A stretch of DNA of 64,000 nt, taken from contig NZ_CP038800.1 of the NCBI RefSeq assembly GCF_024400535.1, positions 1,798,001-1,862,000 of the forward strand, given 5' to 3'. The notes beneath the pieces were generated by a model. The model was given only the letters and a program-made list of their open reading frames with translations. It searched no databases and was not told the DNA's origin. Positions 26,468 to 36,441 of the stretch are shown here, piece after piece. The stretch is from Treponema denticola (lineage in GTDB: Bacteria; Spirochaetota; Spirochaetia; Treponematales; Treponemataceae). Each line of letters opens with the position of its first letter. Within the stretch, counting starts at the first letter, position 1. The position numbers and the translations under genes were made by a program.

Positions 26468-28120
26468 ATGATTACAGTAAGCGATTTAAGTTTAAAGTTC
26501 GGCGACAGGCCGCTTTTTAAGGATGTTAATTTAAAATTTACAAAAGGCAACTGCTACGGAATTATCGGCGCAAACGGAGCCGGAAAGTCTACTTTTTTAA
26601 AAGTGCTTTCGGGAGAATTGGAGCATGACTCAGGTGAGTTCAGCATTACCCCCGGAGAGCGAATGGCTGTTTTAAGGCAGGATCACTTTGCCTTTGACGA
26701 ATACAGTGTAAAAGACACGGTTTTTATGGGCTATCCTAAGCTCTACAATGTTAGAAATGAAAGGGAAGCCATTTATGCAAAAGAAAATTTTAGCGAAGAA
26801 GACGGAATAAGAGCTTCGGAGTTGGAGGCCGAATTTGCAGATTTAAACGGCTGGGAGGCTGAAAATCAAATAGAACAAATTCTTTCAGGTTTGGGGCTTG
26901 ATGAAAACTACCATGACAGGATGATGAGTGAACTGGATGAGGGACAGAAGGTACGGGTCTTGCTTGCTCAAGCCATCTTCGGCACCCCTGATATTCTTCT
27001 TTTAGACGAACCTACAAACGGTTTAGACCTTGAATCCATAGCATGGCTTGAAGAATTTTTAATCGACTTTCCCAATATTATAATTGTTGTTTCTCACGAC
27101 AGACATTTTTTAAATACAGTTTGTACCCATGTCTGCGACATTGACTACGGAAAAATCCGCATGTATTCCGGCAACTACGATTTCTGGTACCAGATGAGCA
27201 GGATTATGCAAAGGCAGGCTAAGGACCAACAAAAGAAGAGAGAAGAAAAGATGAAAGATTTGAGGGAGTTTATCCTACGCTTTGCTTCAAATGCTGCAAA
27301 GAGCCGTCAGGCAACCAGCCGAAAAAAAGTTTATGATAAACTAGCCTTAGAAGAAATTGAAGTTACAAGCCGTAAATTCCCTTATGTTCATTTTAAGCCC
27401 AATAGGGAAATCGGAAACAATGTTGTCCGCACCGAAAAAATTTCTTATAAGACACCCGACTCAGCGGAAGAAAAGGGCATTCAGCTTTTAAGCGATTTTT
27501 CGTTTACGGTAAACAGAACCGATAAAATAGCCTTTGTAGGTCAAGAGCATAATTCAAAAACCGCCCTCTTCGATATTTTAACCGGAAAATTAAACCCCGA
27601 TTCGGGAGATGTTTACTGGGGACAGACCGTATCCCATGCCTATCTTAATAAGGACAATGCCGAGTACTTTAATAACGATTTAAATATTACCGAATGGCTT
27701 AAACAATATTCCCCCGACCAAGATGATGCCTATGTAAGAGGCTTTTTAGGCCGAATGCTTTTTTCGGGTGATGAATCCTTAAAGCCCGTAAACGTTCTAT
27801 CCGGAGGCGAAAAGGTACGCTGTATATTGAGTAAGCTCATGCTTTCGGGAGCAAATGTTTTAATATTGGATGAGCCGACAAACCACCTCGACCTTGAAGC
27901 TATTACAAGTTTAAACGATGCCCTTGTGGAATTCCCCGGTGTTATTCTTTTTAACTCTCACGACCATGAATTTATTTCTTCAATTGCAAATAGAATTATC
28001 GAAATTACTCCCAACGGCGTAATCGACAGGATGATGAATTTTGACGATTATATAAAAGACGAATACGTCAAAAAGCTGCGTGAAGAACTATACGGCAATA
28101 CCAAAAAGATGCAGATTTAA
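26468..28120 (+). CDS. ABC-F family ATPase, YbiT/YkpA-like
   Basis: A 550-residue soluble protein with two ABC ATPase domains and no membrane part, as in translation factors that act at the ribosomal E site. NBD1: IIGANGAGKST, an unusual signature ELDEGQKVRV and DEPTNGLDL. The linker with QMSRIMQRQAKDQQKKREEK is the P-site tRNA-interaction motif region. NBD2: the Walker A reads GQEHNSKT, lacking the usual Gly residues, while the signature LSGGEKVR and DEPTNHLD are intact. A non-consensus second Walker A is a plausible subfamily trait (my recollection), but is worth checking. It may protect ribosomes or tune translation. The gene starts almost directly on its promoter. Confidence 0.88.
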   Translation: MITVSDLSLKFGDRPLFKDVNLKFTKGNCYGIIGANGAGKSTFLKVLSGELEHDSGEFSITPGERMAVLRQDHFAFDEYSVKDTVFMGYPKLYNVRNEREAIYAKENFSEEDGIRASELEAEFADLNGWEAENQIEQILSGLGLDENYHDRMMSELDEGQKVRVLLAQAIFGTPDILLLDEPTNGLDLESIAWLEEFLIDFPNIIIVVSHDRHFLNTVCTHVCDIDYGKIRMYSGNYDFWYQMSRIMQRQAKDQQKKREEKMKDLREFILRFASNAAKSRQATSRKKVYDKLALEEIEVTSRKFPYVHFKPNREIGNNVVRTEKISYKTPDSAEEKGIQLLSDFSFTVNRTDKIAFVGQEHNSKTALFDILTGKLNPDSGDVYWGQTVSHAYLNKDNAEYFNNDLNITEWLKQYSPDQDDAYVRGFLGRMLFSGDESLKPVNVLSGGEKVRCILSKLMLSGANVLILDEPTNHLDLEAITSLNDALVEFPGVILFNSHDHEFISSIANRIIEITPNGVIDRMMNFDDYIKDEYVKKLREELYGNTKKMQI

Positions 28121-28122
28121 AT

Positions 28123-29214
28123 TCAGCTGATAAGGCCATGCTTCATCGAATAGATTAAAACCCTTATAGAAAGGCTGTCATCCTTGAGGTATTTTTTGAT
28201 TCTTTCTTCGGCTCCTCTTTCCATGGCTTTGAGAATCATTTCCATCTTGTTTTCAACAAGATAGTTGAAGGCTTCTTCAGCCGTTAAAAAAGCATTGACC
28301 GTTTCGATTGTTTTTTTGTCTGCCCCATGCATGGCAAGGTAGTAGACAAAGGCTTCCATGCGCGTATCGGCGGTGCGGTTGTGAGTATTAAAAATACCTA
28401 TGGAAAGTTTAGCGAATTTACCTATGTGTCCTAGTAAGGTCATAGTTTTAAAGCCTTTAGAATAGGCATAGCTTAAACTATCTCCTATATAGTTTGAAAT
28501 TTTTACAGTGGGAAGGTCTATTATAGTTTTTAGTTTTTCTTTAAGGCCTTCCCCATAGTTTCCCGGCACCAAAAGTATTTCTTTTTTTCCTGAATTTTGT
28601 AATATTCCGTCTATTTCAAGATAGATGGTTTTTTTGATGGCATCCTCGCTCATAGGATAGACTATGCCCTTTGTGCCTATAATAGAGATGCCGCCTTCAA
28701 CACCGATATTTTTATTAAAGGTTTTTTTGCCGATTTCGGCTCCTTGAGGACTGAAAATTTCTACATTGAAGCCTCTTTTTGAAACCTTTAAAACTTCTTT
28801 TTCTATCATTTGACGGGGTACGGGATTAATGGCAGCCTCCCCTACTTCTCCGAAAAGACCTTTTTTGGTAATTCTTCCTATACCCTCTCCACCGTCAATG
28901 AGAACCTTCCCATCGTTTCTATAAGATACCCGAGCATGGATATAGATGCCGTCGGTGCTGTCCGGGTCGTCCCCCGCATCTTTTTGAACGGCGGCCTCTC
29001 CAATAGCTGTCCCGTCTTTGTCTTTATAGGAGCGGCAATGCTCTACCGGAAGGTCAAGGACAAGTCCTGCAGGCGTATCGATTTTAACCGAGGTCATAGT
29101 TTCACCGCCTAAAATCAAGGCCGCTGCCTTAGCCGCCGCCGCCGCACAGCTCCCCGTCGTATATCCGCATCTTAGCTTTTGTCCGTCTTTGTCTATATAT
29201 AAATCCAGTTTCAT
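28123..29214 (-). CDS. cbiD: Cobalt-precorrin-5B C(1)-methyltransferase
   Basis: A 363-residue CbiD protein of the anaerobic cobalamin pathway, which methylates C-1 of cobalt-precorrin-5B with S-adenosylmethionine. The N-terminal RCGYTTGSCAAAAAKAA motif and the INPVPRQMI and TLLGHIGKFAKLSIG blocks are characteristic, and the length is normal. No other cobalamin synthesis gene is in the window. It begins 60 bases after the end of the cassette C ECF operon on the same strand. A TATAAT (29227-29232) lies 12 bases before the ATG with no Shine-Dalgarno site, so it may also have its own short-leader promoter; the -35 is weak. Confidence 0.93.
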   Translation of the reverse strand: MKLDLYIDKDGQKLRCGYTTGSCAAAAAKAAALILGGETMTSVKIDTPAGLVLDLPVEHCRSYKDKDGTAIGEAAVQKDAGDDPDSTDGIYIHARVSYRNDGKVLIDGGEGIGRITKKGLFGEVGEAAINPVPRQMIEKEVLKVSKRGFNVEIFSPQGAEIGKKTFNKNIGVEGGISIIGTKGIVYPMSEDAIKKTIYLEIDGILQNSGKKEILLVPGNYGEGLKEKLKTIIDLPTVKISNYIGDSLSYAYSKGFKTMTLLGHIGKFAKLSIGIFNTHNRTADTRMEAFVYYLAMHGADKKTIETVNAFLTAEEAFNYLVENKMEMILKAMERGAEERIKKYLKDDSLSIRVLIYSMKHGLIS

Positions 29215-29273
29215 TTTATGGATAAGATTATAGCATTAAAAATGGGTTTTTGAAAGAGGATATACACCCTTTC

Positions 29274-29855
29274 TTAAATCATACCTGCTTTTTCAAAATG
29301 TTTTTTAAGAAGCTTTTTCGAGATAAGCGCTCCAATACATCCGCATAGCGCCGTTATAATAAGCATTATTACGGTTATTGTAGGTGAAACAAGTTTAGTT
29401 AACGTTTCCAAATACTCGGCTCCAAACATTTCTTTATATGCATTAAGTGTTTGCTCTGCATAAAATAAAAACGGCACATACATTCCTCCAAAACTTGAAA
29501 GAACACAAAATAGTATATATCCGATTGTCAAGCCTTTATAATTTTCAATTCCTTTTATTCTTGCGATGAGCATTGCAAGAACACCGCCAATGATGCAGCT
29601 GATTATATATGGCGGATAAAAGCCTATAATACTTGTAAGTATACAAAACAATAATATCATCCATGGATTTTTTGTTTTAGCAGGTACTAAGAAATAAGCA
29701 ATTGCTCCGATGATTGCCCAGATAGGCATTGTTAAAAGCATTGTGTATGGCGACATAAATAGAAAAGACAGTATTCTGTACAAAATCTGTGAGCATAGAA
29801 CCATCAATGCCGTAATAATCAAATCTTTAATTTGAAAATTTCTTTTTCCTTCCAT
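29274..29855 (-). CDS. ECF S component, MptD/Trep_Strep family (cassette C)
   Basis: A 193-residue hydrophobic protein with a conserved middle (IIGFYPPYIISCIIGG) and a basic end (ISKKLLKKHFEK). It has about six membrane segments. The strong likeness to the cassette A and D paralogues, especially FYPPYI and the basic tail, marks one family. It is the last gene of the cassette C operon: TetR, exporter pair, A, T, S. AGGAGA before the ATG is a good ribosome site. It would bind the compound taken up by this copy; the substrate is not known. Confidence 0.86.
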   Translation of the reverse strand: MEGKRNFQIKDLIITALMVLCSQILYRILSFLFMSPYTMLLTMPIWAIIGAIAYFLVPAKTKNPWMILLFCILTSIIGFYPPYIISCIIGGVLAMLIARIKGIENYKGLTIGYILFCVLSSFGGMYVPFLFYAEQTLNAYKEMFGAEYLETLTKLVSPTITVIMLIITALCGCIGALISKKLLKKHFEKAGMI

Positions 29856-29869
29856 AAGTTAAGTTCTCC

Positions 29870-30577
29870 TTAAAATTCAATATTTTTTATTTTCATAACA
29901 ACAACAGCTGTATAAAAAACGAGCATTATTATCAATAGCAATATATCAAGCATCCCGAAACGAACTTCTCTATAGCTTGTTTTTTTACCTGAAACACCTA
30001 ATCCTCGTGTTTCAACGGAAGCGGCTAATTCCGTTGCAGTAGATAACATTCTCATTAAGAGCGGTATCAACATCATTTCGTACATTTTACATGGATGCTT
30101 TAATACACCCAATAGAGAAACATCTATTCCTCTAGTCTTTATTCCTTGTTTAATGCAAACAATGTCTTGTTTTATCGTAGGAAAAAAACGCAGGATAACC
30201 GCTAAAGGAATATTGATATAGTATGGAATTTTCATGTTTTGTAAGGTAGCCAATATTTCCGATATTTCAGCAGTTCTCATCAAGTTTGTTGCAGCAAGTA
30301 GTATTGTAACAAAACATAAAAGAAAATAATGTATTGTTGTTGCGATAAATAAAGGACTTATCTCGGCTGCTATAAAAAGCCCGCTGTATACAAACAGAAA
30401 TTTAACAGCAGTTTTATGTATACCGCTCATTATTGCGAATATAAAGACCGATAAAAAAAGCAATATCTCATATTTTTTACCCGGTAATGTAAAAACAAAA
30501 ATACTTACTAATAAAACTTGCAATAATTTAATCCTTGGATCATATTTTATTGCATATCGTTTACATCGCTTAAACAT
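29870..30577 (-). CDS. EcfT transmembrane coupling protein (cassette C)
   Basis: A 235-residue EcfT protein with both coupling motifs, IKTRGIDVS and VETRGLGVS, the latter followed by GKKTSYREVRFG shared with the other Treponema cassettes. Hydrophobic segments precede and follow. It overlaps the ATPase stop by one base and is 14 bases from the S gene. It should form the A-T-S complex with its neighbours. Confidence 0.9.
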   Translation of the reverse strand: MFKRCKRYAIKYDPRIKLLQVLLVSIFVFTLPGKKYEILLFLSVFIFAIMSGIHKTAVKFLFVYSGLFIAAEISPLFIATTIHYFLLCFVTILLAATNLMRTAEISEILATLQNMKIPYYINIPLAVILRFFPTIKQDIVCIKQGIKTRGIDVSLLGVLKHPCKMYEMMLIPLLMRMLSTATELAASVETRGLGVSGKKTSYREVRFGMLDILLLIIMLVFYTAVVVMKIKNIEF

Positions 30578-32085
30578 TACTTTGCAACTCCATTCCGTAA
30601 CAAAAAATCTTTTACGGTTCTAAAGTCTCGATTATTTTTTAAACTGATACTTCCGCCGATTGTACCGTTTGCCATAAAAACGGCTCTTGTTGCAACTCGG
30701 CTAAGAAATTCCAAATCATGGGAAATAACAAAGTTTATGGTTCCTTGTCGGCTCAGAATGTTTATTGCTTTTGAAACTGCTTTCATATTTTCGTAATCAA
30801 GCCCGGAAGTCGGCTCATCAAAAATAAGAATAGATTTATTTGAGGCCATCGCTGCCGCAATAGTTACCCGTTGCTTCTGCCCCCCTGATAGTGCCCATGG
30901 ATGCTTTTCTTTATATGCAAAGATATGTAATAATTTCATTATACATTCGATTTTTTGCGTATTCCTTTTGCTGGATAATCCGGAACTTACATATAGCTCG
31001 GATAAAACAGAATCTGAATATAATTGATAATCAGATTCCTGCATGACAAAATAAACACTTTTATATAATTCTTTTTGTTTTACCTGTTTGCCGTCAAGGA
31101 AAAATCGGCCATGAGCGGATTTTAATAAGCCCGCAATAATTTTCCCTAAAGTAGTTTTACCTTCACCGTTTTGTCCGATAATCGCAATGGTCTCCCCTGC
31201 ATAAGCTGTTATATTGATATTGTCTAAAAGCTTCTTAGAATGTTTATATGAAAAAGATACTTTTTTAATTTCAAATTTTATGTTGCTGCTTCTCTCATAT
31301 CCTGTTTTATTTTCCCTATTCAACTCGATTTCTTCTATATTAAATGTTCTCAGTTTATAGTTTGTCAAATCGGCTGTATTGATATTTTCAATATCACTTT
31401 TACATAATTCTTTAACGATATTTCCGTTACTCATGATAAAACATCTATCACATAAGTTTTTCAAATAAAATAAGCGATGTTCCGAAACAATAACCGTATG
31501 TCCTGCTTCTTTCAGCTTCCGTATCATTTCTTGTAACTGCATAATTGCATGAATATCCAAGTTGGCAGATGGCTCATCAAAAACATATATGTTAGGATTT
31601 AAAGTTTTTGCAGCAATAATAGCAATCTTTTGTTTTTCTCCGCTTGACAAAGAAAACATATCTCTATTCATAAGGCATTCAGCGTCAAAATCATAAAACG
31701 CATTGTTGATGCCCTTTATCATTTCTGATCTCTCTATTCCGTAATTTTCACAAGCAAATGCCGCTTCTGCCGTGGTGTTTGTTGTAAAAAATTGACTCCT
31801 CGGATTTTGAAATATGGAAGCAATGTTTCTGCCGAGCTCTCCTACAGAAGTAGTTTTTGTGTCTTTACCAAGAATTTTCACACATCCTGTCAAACTGCCT
31901 TCAAAAAAATGAGGTATTAAACCGTTTATCAACCTCATAATAGTTGTTTTTCCGCAGCCGGATTGTCCTGTAAGGACAATACATTCTCCTTCTTCTATTT
32001 TAAGATTGATATGCTTTAAAGAACCTTCTGTTTGTGTTCCATAGCTAAAACTTACATCATCAAAATCAACAATACTATCTGCCAT
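30577..32085 (-). CDS. ECF ATPase, two fused domains (cassette C)
   Basis: A 502-residue fused EcfA. NBD1: GQSGCGKTT, QNPRSQFF, LSSGEKQK, DEPSANLD and switch SEHRLFY. NBD2: GQNGEGKTT (an E replaces the usual A/S, tolerated in P-loops), LSGGQKQR, DEPTSGLD and SHDLEF. It has no frameshift, unlike the cassette D copy. The gap to the exporter upstream is only nine bases. Paralogous to 6271-7695 and to the fused part of 1180-3351. Confidence 0.93.
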   Translation of the reverse strand: MADSIVDFDDVSFSYGTQTEGSLKHINLKIEEGECIVLTGQSGCGKTTIMRLINGLIPHFFEGSLTGCVKILGKDTKTTSVGELGRNIASIFQNPRSQFFTTNTTAEAAFACENYGIERSEMIKGINNAFYDFDAECLMNRDMFSLSSGEKQKIAIIAAKTLNPNIYVFDEPSANLDIHAIMQLQEMIRKLKEAGHTVIVSEHRLFYLKNLCDRCFIMSNGNIVKELCKSDIENINTADLTNYKLRTFNIEEIELNRENKTGYERSSNIKFEIKKVSFSYKHSKKLLDNINITAYAGETIAIIGQNGEGKTTLGKIIAGLLKSAHGRFFLDGKQVKQKELYKSVYFVMQESDYQLYSDSVLSELYVSSGLSSKRNTQKIECIMKLLHIFAYKEKHPWALSGGQKQRVTIAAAMASNKSILIFDEPTSGLDYENMKAVSKAINILSRQGTINFVISHDLEFLSRVATRAVFMANGTIGGSISLKNNRDFRTVKDFLLRNGVAK

Positions 32086-32094
32086 TCAATTATC

Positions 32095-33819
32095 CTATAT
32101 ATGCCAGCCGATGGATTTTTCGCGTATTTCGATAAAATGCTTGTAAATTCCTTCTTGCTTAATCAACTCTTTATGACTTCCCTGCTGCACAACTCTGCCT
32201 TTATCTATAACGATAATATGATCAGCTTCTCTAACGGTAAATAATCTATGAGCAATACTTATAAGCGTCTTATTTTTTGTTAACTCCCGTATCGCACTGA
32301 TTAATAAATGTTCATTTTCAGGATCAACGCTCGAAGTTGCTTCATCAAGAATAATAATCGGAGCATCTTTAAGAATTGCCCGTGCAATGGATATTCTTTG
32401 TTTTTCTCCTCCTGATAAGGTAGAACCGCCCTCGCCGATAAGGGTGCGGTATCCATCCGGAAAGTTCATAATAAAATCATGACAACAGGCTCTTTTGCAC
32501 GCTGCTATAACCTCTTCATGAGAAGCATTCGGATTTCCGAATTTTATATTGTTTTCAATCGTATCGTTAAACAAATAAACTTTTTGGAAAACCATACTGA
32601 TGTTTTTTAATAAACTGTCGGAAGTAAAGTCTTTTACATTCCTTCCGCCGATCAGCACTTCGCCTTTTTGTACATCCCAAAACCGCGCTATTAAATTACA
32701 CAATGTTGTTTTACCCGAACCGGAAGCGCCTACAATCGCTAAGCTGCTTTTTGAGTTTACTTTTAAATTGACATCTTTTAAGATTGTTCTTTCGCTATAG
32801 CCGAAGTCAACGTTTTTAAACTCTATATCATAGGAGTTTATAGTTATATCCTTTCCATTTTCATCTAAAGAAGGAATGTCGGAAATATATTCCAATCGAT
32901 CCAATTGTGTTGCTAACATTTTGCTTAAAAATGCCCCGTTGTTTATTAACTCCAATTCCATAAATATCAAAAATGCGGATACAATAAACATAAGTGTATA
33001 CGAAAGCGGAATACTATGATGTAAATACAAGATCACTGCAACAAATACTAACACGCAGCTTGCAACTTTATAAATCATCTCATACAGCTTCATAACCAAT
33101 GCGGTAGCTTCCGTAACGGCTATATCAACGTTACACTTTTTAGAAAAAGCTTCTTCAATCTTATCTTTACCTTCTTTTCCTTTTTTAAACGAACGAAGCA
33201 CAGAAATGCCTCTGATGTATTCGATAGCATGAGTAACTAACTGCTCTTGTGCCTCCTGCATAACCGATGAATGGGTTTCTGCTTGTTTTGCAATCAACCC
33301 TAATACTGCAATCCCTAAAATAATCGCCGTCAAAGATATCAGTCCTACCGGATAACAAAATATCAAGAGCATAACTGTCATACTGAACGCATGAAAAAAT
33401 CCGCCTACAATAAAGTTCACTGCAAGCATAGCCATTGCCTCTAGATCGGAAATAGTCGTCGTTAAGATGGTTTGAATTGTTCCTAAATTTTTTTCCGAAA
33501 AATACCCCATCGGTGCTTTTTTTAATTTTTCTCCTATTTCAATTCTTTTGTCTCTAAAAATCTCATAGCCTGATGCACTTAGGTTTCTATCACACAAATA
33601 TTGAAAGATAAACCTCCCCAATATACTTATTCCTACAATTAAAACAGCCTGCAAAATAATGAGCATATTTAATTTTTCAAGGTTTATCAGGATAAATAAA
33701 ACCGAAAACAGCATAAACGAAGCAAAAAAAGATTTAAATGCGCCGAAAATAAGACCTCGAATTACATTTGAACGGTATTCGCCTGATATTTCTAATATTC
33801 TTCTTACAATGTTAAACAT
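32095..33819 (-). CDS. ABC transporter, exporter fold, intact partner (cassette C)
   Basis: A 574-residue half transporter. The membrane domain (about 1-310) contains APMGYFSEKNLGTIQTILTT. The ATPase has GASGSGKTT, LSGGEKQRISIARA, DEATSSVD and IAHRL. It corresponds to the 9025-10770 protein of cassette B and should pair with the product of the adjacent gene at 33820-35571. That partner is frameshifted, so the complex may be missing or only formed after slippage. It begins directly after the partner's stop (no gap), which indicates one transcript. Confidence 0.9.
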   Translation of the reverse strand: MFNIVRRILEISGEYRSNVIRGLIFGAFKSFFASFMLFSVLFILINLEKLNMLIILQAVLIVGISILGRFIFQYLCDRNLSASGYEIFRDKRIEIGEKLKKAPMGYFSEKNLGTIQTILTTTISDLEAMAMLAVNFIVGGFFHAFSMTVMLLIFCYPVGLISLTAIILGIAVLGLIAKQAETHSSVMQEAQEQLVTHAIEYIRGISVLRSFKKGKEGKDKIEEAFSKKCNVDIAVTEATALVMKLYEMIYKVASCVLVFVAVILYLHHSIPLSYTLMFIVSAFLIFMELELINNGAFLSKMLATQLDRLEYISDIPSLDENGKDITINSYDIEFKNVDFGYSERTILKDVNLKVNSKSSLAIVGASGSGKTTLCNLIARFWDVQKGEVLIGGRNVKDFTSDSLLKNISMVFQKVYLFNDTIENNIKFGNPNASHEEVIAACKRACCHDFIMNFPDGYRTLIGEGGSTLSGGEKQRISIARAILKDAPIIILDEATSSVDPENEHLLISAIRELTKNKTLISIAHRLFTVREADHIIVIDKGRVVQQGSHKELIKQEGIYKHFIEIREKSIGWHI

Positions 33820-35571
33820 TTATTGTTCTTCCTTATCTTCATCTACTCCGCCGACATATTTATTCCATAATGAGGTATATACACCGTGTTGATTTAAAAG
33901 CTCATCATGAATACCGCTTTCAACAATCTCTCCGTTTTTCATAACTAAAATAGTATCGGCATGTGTAATTGTTGAAAGTCGATGAGCCACAACAATAAGC
34001 GTTTTACCTTTTATAAGATTATTGATTGCGGTTTGAATTAAATATTCATTTTCCGGATCGGCAAAAGCGGTCGCTTCATCTAAAATGATGACCTTAGATT
34101 GTTTTAATATTGCGCGTGCAATAGTAATGCGCTGGCGCTCTCCGCCAGAAAGCTCTCCTCCTCCGTCTCCGACTTTTGTATCATAGCCGTCTTTCAATTC
34201 CATAATAAAATTATGGCAAGAGGCTGCTTTTGCCGCCTCAATAATTTCTTCATCGCTTGCATTGGGCTTTCCTATTTTGATGTTTTCTTTTATGCTTGTA
34301 TTAAATAAAAAAGTATCTTGGGCCACATAGCTTATTTCACCGGTAAGCTGCTCAAATGGTATTTCTGATATTTTTTTGCCGCCGTAAAAGATATGCCCTT
34401 TTGTAGGATCCCAAAAACCGGCCATTAATTTAGCAATAGTTGATTTACCGGATCCGGAGCAGCCTACCAGAGCCGTTACCGTATTCGGTTTTAGTTCAAA
34501 GCTGATATTTTTTACTACCAATTCCGTATCATACGCAAAGGAAACATTTTCAAAACGGTATAACGTATTATCAAATGTTACTTTTTCTTTCGGTCTTATA
34601 AGCTCATCTTTTAACAAAAACAATTCTATCATGCCTAAACTTGCCTTTACCATATTGAATTGCTCGGAATACTTTCCTACTTTTATAAAATGCGCTATAA
34701 AACTGAAAAAATCAAAATCAAAAAAAATGTAGGTAAAATAATGCAAACGATAAAATTTGACAAAGTTATTTGCCCGTTCATATATAAATAGGCTCCGACC
34801 GGTAAAGTACCGAGCAGGGTTGAAGGCGTAACTGCCTGAATAAACGCAGACCAAAACCAACTTTGCTTCCACCAACTCAAGGTACTGTTGTGAAAAAAAT
34901 CTATTGCATTACTGAATTTTTCATAAGAAGCAGTACTTTGATTAAATGCTTTGATAACTTCTATTCCGTTTACATATTCAACCAAGGTGCTATTCATATC
35001 ATTTTGCGCTTTTGCATATGTCTTACTTCTTATCTGATAATCTTTCATCATGCCGATATATCCGAGCATACCTAAGGGAATGGTAAGCAAGGAAGCAAAG
35101 CCCATTCTATAATCCAAGACCAGGGGATATCACACTAGATGTTATTTCCGGCATAAAGTGAGCCATAGAATCTTCAAGTTTTGATACTGTATCGACCATT
35201 ATGTTTTTAAATGTGCCTATTGGTGTGTCAATCATTACTCCCATAGGTACCGATAACATTTTTTCCGCAATGTTACTTCTTATGTTTTTTAAAATATGAT
35301 AGGTTGCCTTATGTGAAATAACCGTTGAATATAATGTAAAAGTACCTTTCAATATTTGTCCTAATAAGGCTATTAACGTTATGTATATAACGGTCTTAAA
35401 CGTTGCTTCATATAAATAGATTTTTTCTATCAGTTTTGCTATAGCAATAAATGGAACCATTCCGAACAGTTCTCCTATAATTGCCCAAAAAATTGATTTA
35501 TATAAATCGGCTTTTTTATTTCCCGCATATCTCAATAGAGATGAAACCACATTGCTTTGTTTATTATTCAT
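33820..35571 (-). pseudogene. ABC transporter, exporter fold, frameshifted partner (cassette C)
   Basis: Three minus-strand frames together cover one half transporter of about 584 codons. The first (35571-35107) has the N-terminal membrane part with SVPMGVMIDTPIGTF and breaks where about six residues seem deleted. The second (from about 35117) continues DYRMGFASLLTIPLGML and breaks at a T8 run (plus-strand A8 at 34720-34727). The third has VKNISFELKPNT, GCSGSGKST, LSGGERQRITIARA, DEATAFAD and VAHRL. A one-base change in the T8 run would join the last two frames. The ATP-binding motifs are intact, so it may be recently broken or variably read. The deletion near 35110 makes reversal by slippage alone impossible. 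Confidence 0.85.
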
Positions 35572-36211
35572 GATATATCCTCAATTCATTTAATAAGCCG
35601 CCCCAACCATAATATTGAAAAGTAACAATGCTCTTGATGTACCTGCTCACATCATCGTATGGAATAGCGTGAATGATACATTCACATAATGACGTTATAT
35701 AACCTTTCGTAATGATATGTACCTCAAGTTCTTTAATTTTGGTTGCAGAAGATTTTTTGCCGGCTGTGGCTTGAATGAGCTTCATATTTTTATGCGTATA
35801 TCTATCTGCAATTTCTTCCGCAAAATTTTCTACCCGTGAACCTTTACTGCAGGCAAGAAGCAGCTTAAACTCATCAAAATGCTCATACATATAATCTACA
35901 AACCTCATGGTTTCAGAAAATAATGCTTCAATAACAACATTGTCAGTTTCTTCCGATAGCGGCATAGACGCTTTATCAGTACTTCTAATTTCAACATCCG
36001 TTACGATATCTAATGTGTACTCATATACATCTTCAATAAGTGTAAAAAACAGTTCTTCCTTATTCTTAAAGTGACGGTATATTGCACCTGTGGTTACATT
36101 CGCCGTTTTCGCAATCTCCCCCACCTGTGCTTTTTCAAAACCATTCCGTAAAAACTCTTCTTTAGCGCATTCCAAAATTCTGTTTTTAGTTATGTCCGAA
36201 CAATATGACAC
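35564..36211 (-). CDS. TetR-family regulator of cassette C
   Basis: A 215-residue TetR protein. The HTH region at about 10-55 reads RILECAKEEFLRNGFEKAQV then IAKTANVTTGAIYRHFKNKE. It begins at GTG 36211; the ribosome site is weak. The stop overlaps the exporter gene start by 8 bases, so the repressor heads the operon as in cassette A. A promoter with a repeated palindrome, 36241-36294, lies directly upstream and is probably its own operator. The C-terminal ligand domain (about 60-215) has no recognised specificity. Confidence 0.88.
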   Translation of the reverse strand: MSYCSDITKNRILECAKEEFLRNGFEKAQVGEIAKTANVTTGAIYRHFKNKEELFFTLIEDVYEYTLDIVTDVEIRSTDKASMPLSEETDNVVIEALFSETMRFVDYMYEHFDEFKLLLACSKGSRVENFAEEIADRYTHKNMKLIQATAGKKSSATKIKELEVHIITKGYITSLCECIIHAIPYDDVSRYIKSIVTFQYYGWGGLLNELRIYHE

Positions 36212-36240
36212 CGGTCTTCTTCTCCGTATATTTTTAATTT

Positions 36241-36294
36241 GATAATCTAATTATCTTTAATAATTAAATTATCATTTTTTTAAATTTTAGTCAA
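36241..36294 (-). promoter_or_regulatory. Promoter and palindromic operator of cassette C
   Basis: The minus strand has TTGACT (36289-36294) followed by AT-rich -10 candidates (GATAAT with a 15-base or TAATTT with a 17-base spacer). Next to it is a perfect inverted repeat, GATAAT-CTA-ATTATC (36241-36255), and a second degenerate copy of the same half sites up to 36273. These are likely TetR sites. Confidence 0.6.
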
Positions 36295-36441
36295 GTATCT
36301 TTATTATTAAAATGTATATTTTTAGGTTATTACAATAGCTTTTACAATTTCTCTATCATGATCAATATAAGTGAATTCCAACTCGGTATCTTGTAATTCA
36401 ATTTCAAGTATATTATTCAAAATATGCCTCAATCTCTTATT

